Assembly (NCBI RefSeq): GCF_007725405.1
Contig: NZ_CP042163.1
Span: 3,968,001 to 4,032,000 of the forward strand
Reading direction: 5' to 3'
Source: Shouchella miscanthi
Lineage (GTDB): Bacteria > Bacillota > Bacilli > Bacillales > Bacillaceae_D
DNA: 64,000 nt
Shown piece by piece: positions 54,547 through 63,988 of the stretch (the stretch's first letter is position 1; every line of letters starts with the position of its first letter). The translations under genes were made by a program, and so were the position numbers. The notes under the pieces were generated by a model. The model had not been told where the DNA came from and ran no database searches. It saw only the letters and a program-made list of their open reading frames with translations.

Positions 54547-55826
54547 TATGAGCCTGTCTTAGAAGAACGTTCTTGTTCTTGTTGCACATTTTCAGGATAG
54601 CCGTACGAACCATGTTCACTCATATCTAGACCAAGAATCTCTTCCTCTTCAGTCACACGTAACGTACCACCAACAAGACTCTTTGTAAGTAAAAGCAATA
54701 CGTAAGAAGCACCAAATGCAAATGCGGCACATACTACAACGCTTAAAGCTTGCACGCCTAATTGATCGAATCCACCGCCATAGAATAAACCAGCTCGACC
54801 ACCATTTAATGCTGCAAGTTCTGGTGTAGCGAAAAAACCTGTTGAAAGTGTGCCCCAAACGCCTGCCACTCCGTGTACGCTAAGCGCAAAAATAGGATCA
54901 TCAATTTTTAACTTGTCAAACATTCTCATACTAACTACTACTATTAGTCCACCAATCATACCAATCACAACCGCAGCCCAAGGATCAACGAAAGCACACG
55001 ATGCAGTAATGGCAACAAGACCTGCTAAAGCCCCGTTTAATGTAGTTGGAACATCAGCTTTACCACTCATTGCCCAAACTAAGAATAACGCTGCGATGGT
55101 TCCTGCACCTGCTGCTAGTTGTGTATTTAACGCAACAAAGCCAAAAAATGCTCCATCAAGTCCACCTGTTGAACCGGCATTAAACCCAAACCAACCAACC
55201 CAAAGGATTAATACACCTAAAGCTGTGTATACTTGGTTATGTCCAGATAAATCGTTCACTTTTCCGTTCTTACCATATTTACCGAGGCGAGGTTTTAATA
55301 AAATAGTCGCTGCAAGTGCCGCCATCGCACCTGTTAAGTGAACAACTGTTGAGCCTGCAAAGTCTTGCTTCCCTAAATCAGCAAGCCAACCTTGATCTGA
55401 CCAAATCCAGTGTGCCACTAATGGATATACAAATGCTGAAAATAAAACCGCAAAGATTGCGTAAGCAGCAAGCTTTCCTCTCTCAGCAAATCCGCCGAAG
55501 GCAATGGTTAATGCAATCGCCGCAAATGTTAATTGAAAGAAGAAATCGACAGAACCAATTCCATCCGCCGCACTACCGTAAAAGAAATTAGAAAGACCTA
55601 TAATTGCATTTCCTTCTCCATATATAAATCCGTAACCTACTGCCCAGAATACTAATGAAGCGACCCCTACCGTAAAAATAGTCTTTCCAGCAATATGACC
55701 AGCATTCTTCATTCGGGTAGAACCTGCTTCAAGAAGAATAAATCCCCCTTGCATTAATAGAACTAGGACGGCCGCAACCGTTAGCCACAAATTATCTACT
55801 AATACCAATGCTTCATCTCCACTCAT
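54546..55826 (-). CDS. amtB: Ammonium transporter
   Basis: A 426-residue Amt/Rh-family channel with eleven membrane helices. The twin pore His are in VHLTGAMAALAA and SVHGVAGVWG, the signature DFAGSTVVHLTGA is intact, and the N-terminal GGFILLEAGSTRMKNAG is typical of AmtB. The cytosolic tail after the last helix is about 40 residues, acidic. GAGGGGG precedes the ATG. A TnrA box and promoter lie upstream, so expression should rise on nitrogen limitation. Unlike B. subtilis nrgAB, no glnK follows. Confidence 0.95.
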   Translation of the reverse strand: MSGDEALVLVDNLWLTVAAVLVLLMQGGFILLEAGSTRMKNAGHIAGKTIFTVGVASLVFWAVGYGFIYGEGNAIIGLSNFFYGSAADGIGSVDFFFQLTFAAIALTIAFGGFAERGKLAAYAIFAVLFSAFVYPLVAHWIWSDQGWLADLGKQDFAGSTVVHLTGAMAALAATILLKPRLGKYGKNGKVNDLSGHNQVYTALGVLILWVGWFGFNAGSTGGLDGAFFGFVALNTQLAAGAGTIAALFLVWAMSGKADVPTTLNGALAGLVAITASCAFVDPWAAVVIGMIGGLIVVVSMRMFDKLKIDDPIFALSVHGVAGVWGTLSTGFFATPELAALNGGRAGLFYGGGFDQLGVQALSVVVCAAFAFGASYVLLLLTKSLVGGTLRVTEEEEILGLDMSEHGSYGYPENVQQEQERSSKTGS

Positions 55827-55866
55827 CTACAATCCCCCTCGTATAAAATGGTTTATCTATAAAGTC

Positions 55867-55917
55867 ATTATAAGCGGATGTCAAAATTGTTCCATAAGTC
55901 CGTCAGTTTATCTGACA
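55867..55917 (-). promoter_or_regulatory. TnrA box and promoter of amtB
   Basis: TGTCAGATAAACTGACG (55901-55917, minus) differs at two defined positions from the TnrA consensus TGTNANAWWWTMTNACA. A -10 TATAAT lies at 55867-55872, so a start site near 55860 puts the box centre about 49 bp upstream, the usual activating distance. A TTGACA with a 17-base spacer to TATAGA overlaps it as an alternative promoter. Confidence 0.7.
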
Positions 55918-55942
55918 TTCTTTCTTCCTTTTTTTGACCAAC

Positions 55943-55970
55943 ATAGGATTGGTTTTGGATACATACACTA
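55943..55970 (+). promoter_or_regulatory. Sporulation promoter of the coat gene
   Basis: CATACACT(A) at 55962-55970 fits the -10 of sigma-E (CATACANT) and sigma-K (CATANNNTA). A partial -35 ATAGG lies at 55943-55947 with 14-base spacing. Mother-cell expression is expected; which factor is not certain. Confidence 0.5.
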
Positions 55971-56011
55971 TACTCGGCTTGATCAACACATTTTGCATAG
56001 GGGGCATTTAA

Positions 56012-56650
56012 ATGATGAATCAACAACCATCAGGACACGTTCACTCTTCACAGGTAGCACCTACGTTAAACCACGGAGGACATGATTTATTCGACAGCCA
56101 CGAAATTATAGCTGGGATGATCAATGTGCTTGATCAATATATGATCTTTCGCACGTTTATGACTGATCAAGAACTTATCTCTTTACTGGATCGTCAATAT
56201 ACCTTTATTGAAAGCCAGTATAATGTTCTTGCTGAAGCGTTCTCCACTGGTCAACCACCAAGCCAGTCAACAGGTGTATATAAAATGACGCTTTCTCACG
56301 ATGTTCAGTTTGGTCTTACACCAAGTCAGCCGAAAAAGCCAAACCGAAACATTTCAGAAGTGAAAGAGGCAGGGTTGTCTGCTCATATGCTCGGTTTGAT
56401 TAAAGGACAAGCATCATTAATGGGGATGGCTGCTTCTGAAATTACCAACCCAATTGTTCGCCGAATCGTAGCAGATACGGTACCAAACTTCATCGAATTA
56501 GCCTATGAAATTTTTCTGTATCAAAATAAGCATCAGTATTATCAAGTTCCACAGCTCAACGACCGTGATGCCCAAGCTATGACAAGTGCGTATCAGCCAG
56601 TTATTGGCCAAAAGGCAACAATGCCACAGCCAAAGACACCTATACAGTAA
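56012..56650 (+). CDS. CotF-like spore coat protein
   Basis: A 212-residue protein related to the CotF family. It begins with a His/Gln-rich segment (MMNQQPSGHVHSSQ) and contains a ferritin-like helical bundle: IIAGMINVLDQYMIF, QYTFIESQYNVLAEAF, LSAHMLGLIKGQASLMGMAA and FIELAYEIFLYQNKHQYY. The C-terminus is Gln/Pro-rich. AGGGGGC lies upstream of the start. The mother-cell-type promoter supports a role in the spore coat. Exact placement is unknown. Confidence 0.78.
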   Translation: MMNQQPSGHVHSSQVAPTLNHGGHDLFDSHEIIAGMINVLDQYMIFRTFMTDQELISLLDRQYTFIESQYNVLAEAFSTGQPPSQSTGVYKMTLSHDVQFGLTPSQPKKPNRNISEVKEAGLSAHMLGLIKGQASLMGMAASEITNPIVRRIVADTVPNFIELAYEIFLYQNKHQYYQVPQLNDRDAQAMTSAYQPVIGQKATMPQPKTPIQ

Positions 56651-56653
56651 TAA

Positions 56654-56690
56654 AAACAGCTGCTTTTCTAGGAAAAGCAGCTGTTTCTTT
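56654..56690. terminator. Bidirectional terminator
   Basis: Fifteen-bp perfect stem (56654-56668 with 56672-56686), 3-base loop, T-rich tails on both sides, between the coat gene and the AbrB-family gene. Confidence 0.92.
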
Positions 56691-57723
56691 ATTGTTTTAT
56701 TGGTTTCTTCGCAAACCACTTTAATAAAAAAGGTAAGGCTAGAAACAGGCCAAGCACTCGTAACATTTGCAACGTCGCCACAACAGTCGCATCGAGCTGT
56801 AATGTCGCAGCGGTAGAGGCCATTTCAGCAGCTCCTGCTGGAACAATAGCTAGTAGCGTTGTATAAAACGGAAGCGGACTTAAAAAGAAGAAGATTAAAG
56901 CCAACCCTATACTCATGAAGACATACAACAAAAGCGTCACCGCACTAGCTCCACCAATTCGCTTTAATTCTTTCACTGTTTTCCGGTCAAACCTCATTCC
57001 GATCAACGAACCAATTAGCACTTGTGCCATCCCCATTACAACGTTTGGCATAGCATAATCTGGAACAACAAGTTGATGAGCAGTAAAGCCAAACAGAATC
57101 GCAACAAACATCGGCGCACCTGGAAAAGAAAGAAAACGACTAAGAAAGAACACCAGAATAGCTAAACCGAAGGCGAGTCCAATTAATCCTCCATCAGTCC
57201 ACAGCCCTTGTGGCTCTTCTATAATAGGTACAGCGTTAGCCCTTGAACCAACGCCAACGATCAACGGCACCGAAAACACAAATAAAGTAATGCGCGCTGT
57301 ATGAAATGCTGCAACAATTCGCTGATCAGCTTGGTACCGTTCACTAAGCGCAATGACTTCTGATGCTCCTCCTGGTAAACAACAAAAGAAAGCTGTATTC
57401 CCTTCAAGCTTCGTCCATCTACCAAACAGCTTCCCAAGAGCAATACCACCAATAAGCGTGAGTACTAATGATAAAAGGAAAGCTGGTAATAGTGTTCGAT
57501 ATGCCCAGACCTCTTCTGGAACAACCATAAACCCAATTACCACACCAACAAGAGCAAGAGATAACGTAAACAACTCGCTCCGAAAGATGAGCTTATCTAT
57601 GAAAAAAGACCAAACCATTCCTGTTAACAGGGCACCAAGCAGCCATCCAGCTGGTAGCCCAGCCCATTGAAAAAGCCAACCGATTAAAAAAGATGTTGTA
57701 AAAAAAAGCAGCTTACTCCCCAT
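56689..57723 (-). CDS. AbrB-family (PF05145) membrane protein
   Basis: A 344-residue membrane protein with about ten helices arranged as two similar halves, the AbrB duplication. Each half has a Gly/Pro-rich pair: [21 protein letters not shown] and [17 protein letters not shown]. It also has the [15 protein letters not shown] loop and its repeat [15 protein letters not shown]. The family carries an unfortunate name: it is not the DNA-binding AbrB. E. coli AbrB is of unknown transport role. The ATG overlaps the end of ung, with AAAGGA upstream, so the two genes form one operon. Confidence 0.85.
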   Translation of the reverse strand: MGSKLLFFTTSFLIGWLFQWAGLPAGWLLGALLTGMVWSFFIDKLIFRSELFTLSLALVGVVIGFMVVPEEVWAYRTLLPAFLLSLVLTLIGGIALGKLFGRWTKLEGNTAFFCCLPGGASEVIALSERYQADQRIVAAFHTARITLFVFSVPLIVGVGSRANAVPIIEEPQGLWTDGGLIGLAFGLAILVFFLSRFLSFPGAPMFVAILFGFTAHQLVVPDYAMPNVVMGMAQVLIGSLIGMRFDRKTVKELKRIGGASAVTLLLYVFMSIGLALIFFFLSPLPFYTTLLAIVPAGAAEMASTAATLQLDATVVATLQMLRVLGLFLALPFLLKWFAKKPIKQ

Positions 57724-58414
57724 TTGATCCTTTCCCCTCAATCGTTAATGGTAGCTGCCAATCAATGGGGGACTCCTCTATTGACACAAGCCACTCATTA
57801 ATTTTTGAGAATGGGCGACTTCCAAAAAAGCCTCTATGGGCCGAAAATGGACTCGGGTGTGGCGATTGGATAATAAAGTGCTTGCTCTCATCAATTAACG
57901 CTAATTTTGCTTGTGCATGCTTTCCCCACAGTACAAAAGCTACTGGTTTCTCACGTTTGTTTAGTGTAGCAATGACGTTATTTGTAAAGACTTCCCACCC
58001 TTTCCCTTGGTGAGAACCTGGTTGTTTTTGACGAACCGAGAGCACGGTATTCAATAACAACACGCCTTGATTGGCCCAGGACTCTAGAAAACCGTGTTCG
58101 GGTGGTTGACAACCTATATCCTCTTCTAGCTCTTTATACATATTTTTTAAAGAAGGGGGTGTTTTCACGTCAGGCTTAACGGAAAAGCTTAATCCATGAG
58201 CCTGATTTGGTCCATGGTAAGGATCTTGACCAAGAATAACCACCTTTACGTCTTTATAAGGAGTAAGATGAAGCGCATTAAATAAATCATGCATAGGTGG
58301 ATACACCACTTCATTTGCATATTCGTGCTTCAAAAATTCCCGTAGCTGAACATAATACTCTTTTGAAAACTCTTGACCGACATAGTCGTGCCAATCGTTA
58401 CGTAAAATCGTCAT
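57713..58414 (-). CDS. ung: Uracil-DNA glycosylase
   Basis: A 233-residue family 1 UDG that removes uracil from DNA. The catalytic water-activating motif is [20 protein letters not shown] with Asp near residue 69, and the DNA-intercalation loop is [21 protein letters not shown] with the catalytic His. Length is standard. GAAGGAG precedes the ATG. B. subtilis ung (ywdG) is also near ywdI and ywdK. Confidence 0.97.
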   Translation of the reverse strand: MTILRNDWHDYVGQEFSKEYYVQLREFLKHEYANEVVYPPMHDLFNALHLTPYKDVKVVILGQDPYHGPNQAHGLSFSVKPDVKTPPSLKNMYKELEEDIGCQPPEHGFLESWANQGVLLLNTVLSVRQKQPGSHQGKGWEVFTNNVIATLNKREKPVAFVLWGKHAQAKLALIDESKHFIIQSPHPSPFSAHRGFFGSRPFSKINEWLVSIEESPIDWQLPLTIEGKGSNGE

Positions 58415-58512
58415 CTGTTTACTCCTTCCCTATCCGATTCACTTCAATCATACGCCTCTCCGCATATGTTGACAAACAGAAGAGAACTGACGCGATCCGC
58501 CAGTTCCCTGTC

Positions 58513-59865
58513 TTATAAAAGCAAATGCCCCATTAAAACAATAATTGGTAACGTAATAATGGTTCGAACCAAGAAGATCAACACAGCATCTAAAAATGTA
58601 ATTGGAATCTTAGAGGCAACAAGAACGCCACCTGTTTCCGACATGTAAATGAGCTGTGACACAGATAATGTTGCGATAACAAACAAGGTTAATTCACTTG
58701 TAATGCCAAAGGACTCTGCCAAGATAGCAGGCAGTAACATATCAGCAAACCCAATTAAAAGGGTTTGGCTGGCTGCAGCCGCTTCTGGTATGTTCATCCA
58801 TTCCAAAACCGGTACGAACGGTACTGCTAACCATTCAAAGACTGGCGTGAAGTTAGCAACACCTGCCGCAATCGTGCCAATTGCCATGACAACAGGCAGG
58901 ACTCCAAACCATAAATCAAAGACCGTTTTGAAGCCTGTTTGAAGATTCTTTCCTTGTTTAAAGCTTTCTTCAGCACGTAAGGATGCCTGAGCAAAGCCAT
59001 TTTTTATGACGTTTTTTTCTTTTGGCTCTTCTTGACCTTCGCTCCCATCAATATACGTATTGGCTTTACGCGATAACGGTGGAATCCTTGGCGTAATCAC
59101 TGCCGCTACAAAGCCAGCAATAAATAGTGTTAAAAAGAATTGCCAGAACAAATGAGAAATCCCTAATCGACCTAATATCGAAATACTAAACGTAATGGAA
59201 ACAACAGAAAAGGCAGAAGCAACGATAGCAGCCTCTCTCGCTGTATACTTTCCTGCTTCGTATTGGTTGTTGGACATCATTATACCTACTGTACCGTCTC
59301 CAACCCAAGAAGCCATAGAATCAATGGAAGCCCGACCTGGTAAACGGAACAGCGGTCTCATAACATTCTTTAACAATGAGCCGAAGAATTCCATTAATCC
59401 AAAATTCAATAGCAATGGTAAAAGCAAGCCTGCAAACAAAAAGATTGAGAATAGGAACGGTAGTAAGTCAGTTAACAATAATTGCCCTGTATCTTCCGAA
59501 ATTAAGAATTCGGGACCAACGTTCATAAACACAAGGATAGCTAGTATAGCACCTACGATTCGAACGACAATCCAAACAGGTGTTGTCGCAAAGATGCTTA
59601 CCCAGAAAGATTCCGTTTGGCTTTGTTTCTTCACACGAGTGGCAATGATGGAAACAATAGCTGTCACAATGAGGAGAATGGTCACAATAATTGTAATGAC
59701 CTCAACCGATAGCAAGTCCATTAAGAAATCAGAAGCAAACATGACAGGTAGCTGTACAGATCGACCGTCCTCTGTATCAATGGGGATTGGTGTCATAAAT
59801 AGAAAAATTCCAAGTATAGACGGAATGATAAACATTAATGCATTTTTAACTGTTACGTTATTCAT
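58513..59865 (-). CDS. YjiH-family membrane protein (nucleoside-gate domain)
   Basis: A 450-residue membrane protein with about ten helices and two Gate (nucleoside recognition) domains: FGLMEFFGSLLKNVMRPLF with SMASWVGDGTVGIMMSNNQY, and FADMLLPAILAESFG with LIYMSETGGVLVASKIPI. This is the YjiH family, whose substrate is unknown; in several genomes it lies beside hut genes, and here hutH is 2.4 kb away. GGAGGA precedes the ATG. Confidence 0.83.
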   Translation of the reverse strand: MNNVTVKNALMFIIPSILGIFLFMTPIPIDTEDGRSVQLPVMFASDFLMDLLSVEVITIIVTILLIVTAIVSIIATRVKKQSQTESFWVSIFATTPVWIVVRIVGAILAILVFMNVGPEFLISEDTGQLLLTDLLPFLFSIFLFAGLLLPLLLNFGLMEFFGSLLKNVMRPLFRLPGRASIDSMASWVGDGTVGIMMSNNQYEAGKYTAREAAIVASAFSVVSITFSISILGRLGISHLFWQFFLTLFIAGFVAAVITPRIPPLSRKANTYIDGSEGQEEPKEKNVIKNGFAQASLRAEESFKQGKNLQTGFKTVFDLWFGVLPVVMAIGTIAAGVANFTPVFEWLAVPFVPVLEWMNIPEAAAASQTLLIGFADMLLPAILAESFGITSELTLFVIATLSVSQLIYMSETGGVLVASKIPITFLDAVLIFLVRTIITLPIIVLMGHLLL

Positions 59866-59925
59866 AAAAAGTCCTCCGACCGGATAATAATAAGCAATAA
59901 TGAATCATTATACAACTTCTTGTCT

Positions 59926-61314
59926 TTAAGCGCTATGGGAAATCTCATTATTAACGTTTTCTTTTTCTTCACTCTCTTCTGTCGATGTCCTTTTTAGTAA
60001 AGCTGTCACCCTTGAAAGCTCTTCCACCGCCATCTCAATTGTCTTAACTTTTTTAATGACCTCTTCCATTATGCCTACTTGTTCACTCGCTAAGGCTACA
60101 CCATTTCTTGATTCTTCTCCACTTGCTTCACTTGCTTTTTTTAACGAATCAATTTGTTCTACTAACGCTAATGTACTAAAAGCAATTGATTGAGTAGAAG
60201 AAGAAACAGAATAAATATCACGATTTAAGCCGTTACACGCTAAATGAATCTCCCCTAATATTGTTTCGACTTCTGTATTAGCTGTAAGTCCATGCTGTAT
60301 ACCTTCGTTCCCACGGCTCACTTCATCTAGCACAGTTTGAACATCTCCCTGTACAGTTTCAATAACGGTTCCCATTTGACTTGCCGCTACTTGCGATTCA
60401 GCCGCTAGCTTTCTCACTTCTTCTGCTACTACTGCAAATCCCCTCCCTTGTTCTCCTGCATGTGCTGCTTCAATTTCTGCGTTTAGTGCAAGTAAGTTTG
60501 TTTGGTTCGCTATTGCAGAGACAGTTTGTACGGTTTCATACAAGCGCTTTGAGCGCTCATACAGATGATGAACCACTTCATATGTGCGTTTATTATTTTC
60601 TGCAATCGCTCCCATGTATGAGGTCGAATCATTTGCCTTTTTGTTTCCATCGGCAACAAGGTTCCGCACGGATTCTGTCGCATTTTCAGCAGCTGCCAAC
60701 GCAACTGTTATGTGTTCCACCTTTTCTGAAAGATCATCTGTAGAACGTACACTTTCTTGAGACGTTCGTACTTGATCTTGCACTGCATGCATCATTCTTT
60801 GATTTCCTTTTTCAATGGTAGCGGCAGATTGTAACGTTTTGTTAGACTGGTCTGTCAGGTAAGTGGTAGAAGAAATAAGGGTTTGTGCTACAGTAGATGC
60901 TCTTTCCATTGTTCTTTTTAATTCTTCCGTCATCTGATTAAACGCTTGTGTAAAATGGGCAAATTCATCCTCTCCAACTATTGGAAGAGGTTTGTGTGAG
61001 AAATCACCTATTGCAAGTTGATTTGCTCTTCTCACTAGACGCTTTAATGGAACAAGAATCATACGAGCTTGATGTCTCGCTATCCATGCACCAATGATAA
61101 TGAACGCGACAAGAACGACCCACAAAAATAGCAGCTGTACGGATAATGATTGCTGCAATGTGGTTAATTGCTCTACGTGCTCACTTCCTACTTCCCTAGA
61201 AAGTTGCTCTAGCGTTTGGTTCGTTGTTCTCATAAAAAATGTAATGAGTACACCAAACAAGATCAATAGTCCTGCTATCACACTGTACCCTTTCACTAAT
61301 TTCTTCTGTATCAA
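59926..61314 (-). CDS. Methyl-accepting chemotaxis-type receptor
   Basis: A 462-residue chemoreceptor. Two membrane helices (residues ~10-28 and ~58-78) enclose only about 30 extracellular residues. A HAMP domain (~residues 79-135, [20 protein letters not shown]) leads to the MCP signalling coiled coil with hairpin tip [33 protein letters not shown] (given in part). The small outer domain cannot hold a Cache or four-helix ligand domain, so it may sense membrane or cytosolic changes. The start is TTG with GGAGGAG at 5 bases. No other chemotaxis gene is near. Confidence 0.9.
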   Translation of the reverse strand: MIQKKLVKGYSVIAGLLILFGVLITFFMRTTNQTLEQLSREVGSEHVEQLTTLQQSLSVQLLFLWVVLVAFIIIGAWIARHQARMILVPLKRLVRRANQLAIGDFSHKPLPIVGEDEFAHFTQAFNQMTEELKRTMERASTVAQTLISSTTYLTDQSNKTLQSAATIEKGNQRMMHAVQDQVRTSQESVRSTDDLSEKVEHITVALAAAENATESVRNLVADGNKKANDSTSYMGAIAENNKRTYEVVHHLYERSKRLYETVQTVSAIANQTNLLALNAEIEAAHAGEQGRGFAVVAEEVRKLAAESQVAASQMGTVIETVQGDVQTVLDEVSRGNEGIQHGLTANTEVETILGEIHLACNGLNRDIYSVSSSTQSIAFSTLALVEQIDSLKKASEASGEESRNGVALASEQVGIMEEVIKKVKTIEMAVEELSRVTALLKRTSTEESEEKENVNNEISHSA

Positions 61315-61452
61315 GACGTCTCCTCCTTAATCTACTGTTCTTCTCCTATATATCGGAAAATTGATCGATCCTTTCCATATGAGTAACATACTTTCCCTGT
61401 CGTTTTTTTTCTACTATAATAGACACAACAGAGATAAAGGAGAGACGAAATC

Positions 61453-62262
61453 ATGAAACGATACAAAGCGTTAACGATTGCAGGATCTGATACAAGTGGT
61501 GGAGCAGGTATTCAGGCCGACTTAAAAACGTTCCAAGAGTTACAAGTATACGGAATGAACGCCCTTACGACTATTGTTGCTCAAAATCCATTTGAAGGCT
61601 GGGCACACGAAGTCTTTCCACAAGATCCCGCTATTGTTGCTAAACAAATTGATACAGTATTAAAAGGCATTGGCGTAGATGCAGTCAAAACAGGAATGCT
61701 CGGTTCGATTGAGATTATCAACATCGTCGCTGAAAAAGTGGACCAATACGGCGTTGATCAACTCGTTGTTGATCCAGTAATGGTATGTAAAGGTGCGGAT
61801 GAGGCGTTAAATCCAGAAACGGATGCATGCTTACGAGACGTGCTTGTACCAAAAGCATTTGTGGTAACACCGAACTTATTTGAAGCGACACAATTATCTG
61901 GTGTAGCCATTTCTTCTCTTGAAGATATGAAAACCGCAGCAAAAGCCATTCATGGGCTTGGTGCTAAGCATGTGGTCATTAAAGGCGGTAGTAAGCTTGA
62001 ATCCAATCAAGCTGTTGATGTATGGTACGACGGTGAAGACTTCCACCTACTCGAATCAGATGAAATTAACACAACGTATACCCACGGTGCAGGCTGCACA
62101 TTCGCGGCTGCGATCGCCGCTTCATTAGCGAAAGGACACGATGTAAAAGAAGCGATTTATACAGCAAAAGCTTTCGTTACAGCTGCTATTAAACATGGTA
62201 GCCGATTAAATGACTACGTTGGCTCCGTTGCCCACGGTGCTTATAACGTTGAAAATAAGTAA
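61453..62262 (+). CDS. pdxK: Pyridoxal/pyridoxine kinase, ThiD-like
   Basis: A 269-residue ribokinase-fold kinase closest to B. subtilis PdxK (YwdB), a ThiD-related pyridoxal kinase. Seen: TIAGSDTSGGAGIQADLKTF at the N-terminus, VVDPVMVCKGA with the lid Cys, TPNLFEATQLSG and the anion-hole motif YTHGAGCTFAAAI with the second Cys. It phosphorylates pyridoxal/pyridoxine for PLP salvage and may act on hydroxymethylpyrimidine. A -10 TATAAT (61415-61420) and AAAGGAGAG precede the ATG. Confidence 0.93.
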   Translation: MKRYKALTIAGSDTSGGAGIQADLKTFQELQVYGMNALTTIVAQNPFEGWAHEVFPQDPAIVAKQIDTVLKGIGVDAVKTGMLGSIEIINIVAEKVDQYGVDQLVVDPVMVCKGADEALNPETDACLRDVLVPKAFVVTPNLFEATQLSGVAISSLEDMKTAAKAIHGLGAKHVVIKGGSKLESNQAVDVWYDGEDFHLLESDEINTTYTHGAGCTFAAAIAASLAKGHDVKEAIYTAKAFVTAAIKHGSRLNDYVGSVAHGAYNVENK

Positions 62263-62268
62263 GAACAG

Positions 62269-62303
62269 AAGAACGCATGATGACACGATTATGCGTTCTT
62301 TTC
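62269..62303. terminator. Bidirectional terminator
   Basis: Ten-bp perfect stem AAGAACGCAT/ATGCGTTCTT between convergent pdxK and hutH. Confidence 0.85.
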
Positions 62304-63776
62304 TTCCTTAAGCCACGTAGCAAGGGCCTCAATATCCTTGGCAAACATACGATCTTTTGTAATGGCGGAAACGATCTTCCTCATTTGAACGTGCCACCCA
62401 CTGGTAGCTGTCGCCATTTTCTCCGTACCTCGATAAGAAGTCGCCTCCATTGCGCAAATTGCTTCAATCGCATAAACATGCCTCACATTCGCAACGATTT
62501 CCAATGCATGACGAGCTCCAATTGTCCCCATACTCACATGGTCTTCTTGATTTCCCGAGGATGGGATTGAATCGACACTTGCAGGATGGGAGAGCGTTTT
62601 GTTCTCCGACACCAAGGCTGCCGCCACATACTGCATAATCATCGCACCAGACTGCAACCCAGGCTCTGGACTTAAAAATGGAGGCAAATCACTAAGCTGC
62701 GGATTCACTAACCGTTCAATTCGTCGTTCAGAAATATTCCCAAGCTCTGCCATCGCAATTGCCATAAAATCCATTGCCAATGCAATCGGCTGACCATGAA
62801 AATTCCCTCCTGAAATGACTTTTTTTCCACCTTCAAAAATAAGAGGATTATCAGTTGCTGCATTCATTTCAATGATGAGCTTCTCTTTTACATAGCCTAG
62901 AGTCTGCCATGTTGCCCCATGTACTTGCGGAATACAGCGTAATGAATAGGCGTCTTGAACCCGCTTTTTCCCTTGAGTGGTCACTAACTGACTATCCTTT
63001 AAATACGCTCTTATACGAGCTGCACAAGCCATTTGCTCTGGATACCCTCTAGCTCTATGAATAGATTCATCAAACGCATCCATAATTCCTTCTAATCCTT
63101 CTAAAGTTAAAGAAGCGATCTTCTCTGCATCATAAGCTAGCTTTTCTGCTTCTAAGTACGCTATAACACCTGTTGCAGTCATTGCTTGAGTACCATTAAT
63201 GAGCGCCAATCCTTCTTTTGCTTGTAAACGAATCGGTGCCATACCAAGCATTTGCAAGACCTCAAGAGTCGGTCTCTTTACACCTCTATACCACACGTCC
63301 CCTTCACCAATTAATGGCAGGGATAAATGAGCGAGCGGTGCTAAATCCCCACTAGCTCCAAGGGAACCTTTCTGAGGCACGCACGGATAGACATCCATAT
63401 TAACAAAATCAAGGAGCCGCTGTATCACCTCTATTCGAATGCCAGAGTACCCTTTTACAAGTGCATTTGCCCGTAACAGCATCATCGTCTTTGTTACAGC
63501 CTTCTCAAAGAACGGACCGACTCCACACGCATGGGACACTAACAAATTACGTTGTAACTCTTCTACATCCTCTTTGTCAATTCGGACATCACTAAACTTA
63601 CCAAAACCAGTATTGATTCCGTAAACCGTCCGTTGTTGATCCACAATTTCCTCGACAGCCGCCCGACTGTTATCAATGGATGGGATACATGAAGAATCAA
63701 TCGCCACTTGTTCGCTTTGCCGTAAAACCTTTTGCACATCTTCCATTCCTAATGTTTTTCCAGTTAAATAAATCAT
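62289..63776 (-). CDS. hutH: Histidine ammonia-lyase
   Basis: A 495-residue enzyme turning L-histidine into urocanate and ammonia. The MIO prosthetic group forms from Ala141-Ser142-Gly143 in [15 protein letters not shown]. Further motifs are [28 protein letters not shown] and [15 protein letters not shown]. It is complete and about the usual length. GAGGGGTGAAG precedes the ATG. No other hut gene lies downstream (pdxK is convergent); what follows upstream beyond the window is divergent. Its leader holds a terminator and a short ORF. Confidence 0.96.
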   Translation of the reverse strand: MIYLTGKTLGMEDVQKVLRQSEQVAIDSSCIPSIDNSRAAVEEIVDQQRTVYGINTGFGKFSDVRIDKEDVEELQRNLLVSHACGVGPFFEKAVTKTMMLLRANALVKGYSGIRIEVIQRLLDFVNMDVYPCVPQKGSLGASGDLAPLAHLSLPLIGEGDVWYRGVKRPTLEVLQMLGMAPIRLQAKEGLALINGTQAMTATGVIAYLEAEKLAYDAEKIASLTLEGLEGIMDAFDESIHRARGYPEQMACAARIRAYLKDSQLVTTQGKKRVQDAYSLRCIPQVHGATWQTLGYVKEKLIIEMNAATDNPLIFEGGKKVISGGNFHGQPIALAMDFMAIAMAELGNISERRIERLVNPQLSDLPPFLSPEPGLQSGAMIMQYVAAALVSENKTLSHPASVDSIPSSGNQEDHVSMGTIGARHALEIVANVRHVYAIEAICAMEATSYRGTEKMATATSGWHVQMRKIVSAITKDRMFAKDIEALATWLKEEKNA

Positions 63777-63805
63777 AGCTTCACCCCTCTAGTTCATTAA
63801 AGCTA

Positions 63806-63855
63806 TAAAAAAGAAGCTGCCCGCTGAAATGAACTTCATTTCAAAGCGAACAGCT
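63806..63855 (-). terminator. Leader terminator (attenuator) of hutH
   Basis: Minus strand: a long imperfect hairpin with outer arms AGCTG (63855-63851) and CAGCT (63819-63815), inner arms GAAATGAA/TTCATTTC, then TCTTTTTT, all between the promoter and hutH. A competing stem GAACAG/CTGTTC just upstream shares bases with the first arm, so two exclusive structures are possible. Confidence 0.75.
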
Positions 63856-63897
63856 CCTGTTCCTTATAACGAGATACCGACAAGATCGAACATTCAT
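63841..63897 (-). CDS. Short leader peptide in the hutH leader
   Basis: An 18-codon ORF, MNVRSCRYLVIRNRSCSL, with GGAGTGA 5 bases before its ATG. It ends inside the first arm of the leader terminator, so ribosome position could decide which hairpin forms. It is rich in Arg and Cys and has no His. Translation is plausible but not proven. Confidence 0.45.
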   Translation of the reverse strand: MNVRSCRYLVIRNRSCSL

Positions 63898-63932
63898 GTC
63901 TTTCACTCCATTTCGATCATTCTAATAACTAA

Positions 63933-63961
63933 AGTGTAGGGTTTCATGCTACAATTGTCAA
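63933..63961 (-). promoter_or_regulatory. Sigma-A promoter of hutH
   Basis: Minus strand: -35 TTGACA (63956-63961), 17-base spacer, -10 TACACT (63933-63938). A plus-strand extended -10 TGCTACAAT (63947-63955) for the divergent gene overlaps the spacer, so the two promoters face each other over the same DNA. Confidence 0.75.
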
Positions 63962-63988
63962 CGACTGACATGAAAGGGAGAACAACTG

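Noticed and set aside
54850-55341. A 163-codon plus-strand ORF
   Set aside because: Antisense of amtB; composition is explained by the membrane helices of the real gene.
59195-59887. A 230-codon plus-strand ORF
   Set aside because: It lies fully antisense to the YjiH-family gene, has no Shine-Dalgarno and no domain pattern.
63806-63960. T-box or SAM-type riboswitch in the hutH leader
   Set aside because: The T-box sequence (AGGGTGGNACCGCG) and S-box core motifs are absent.
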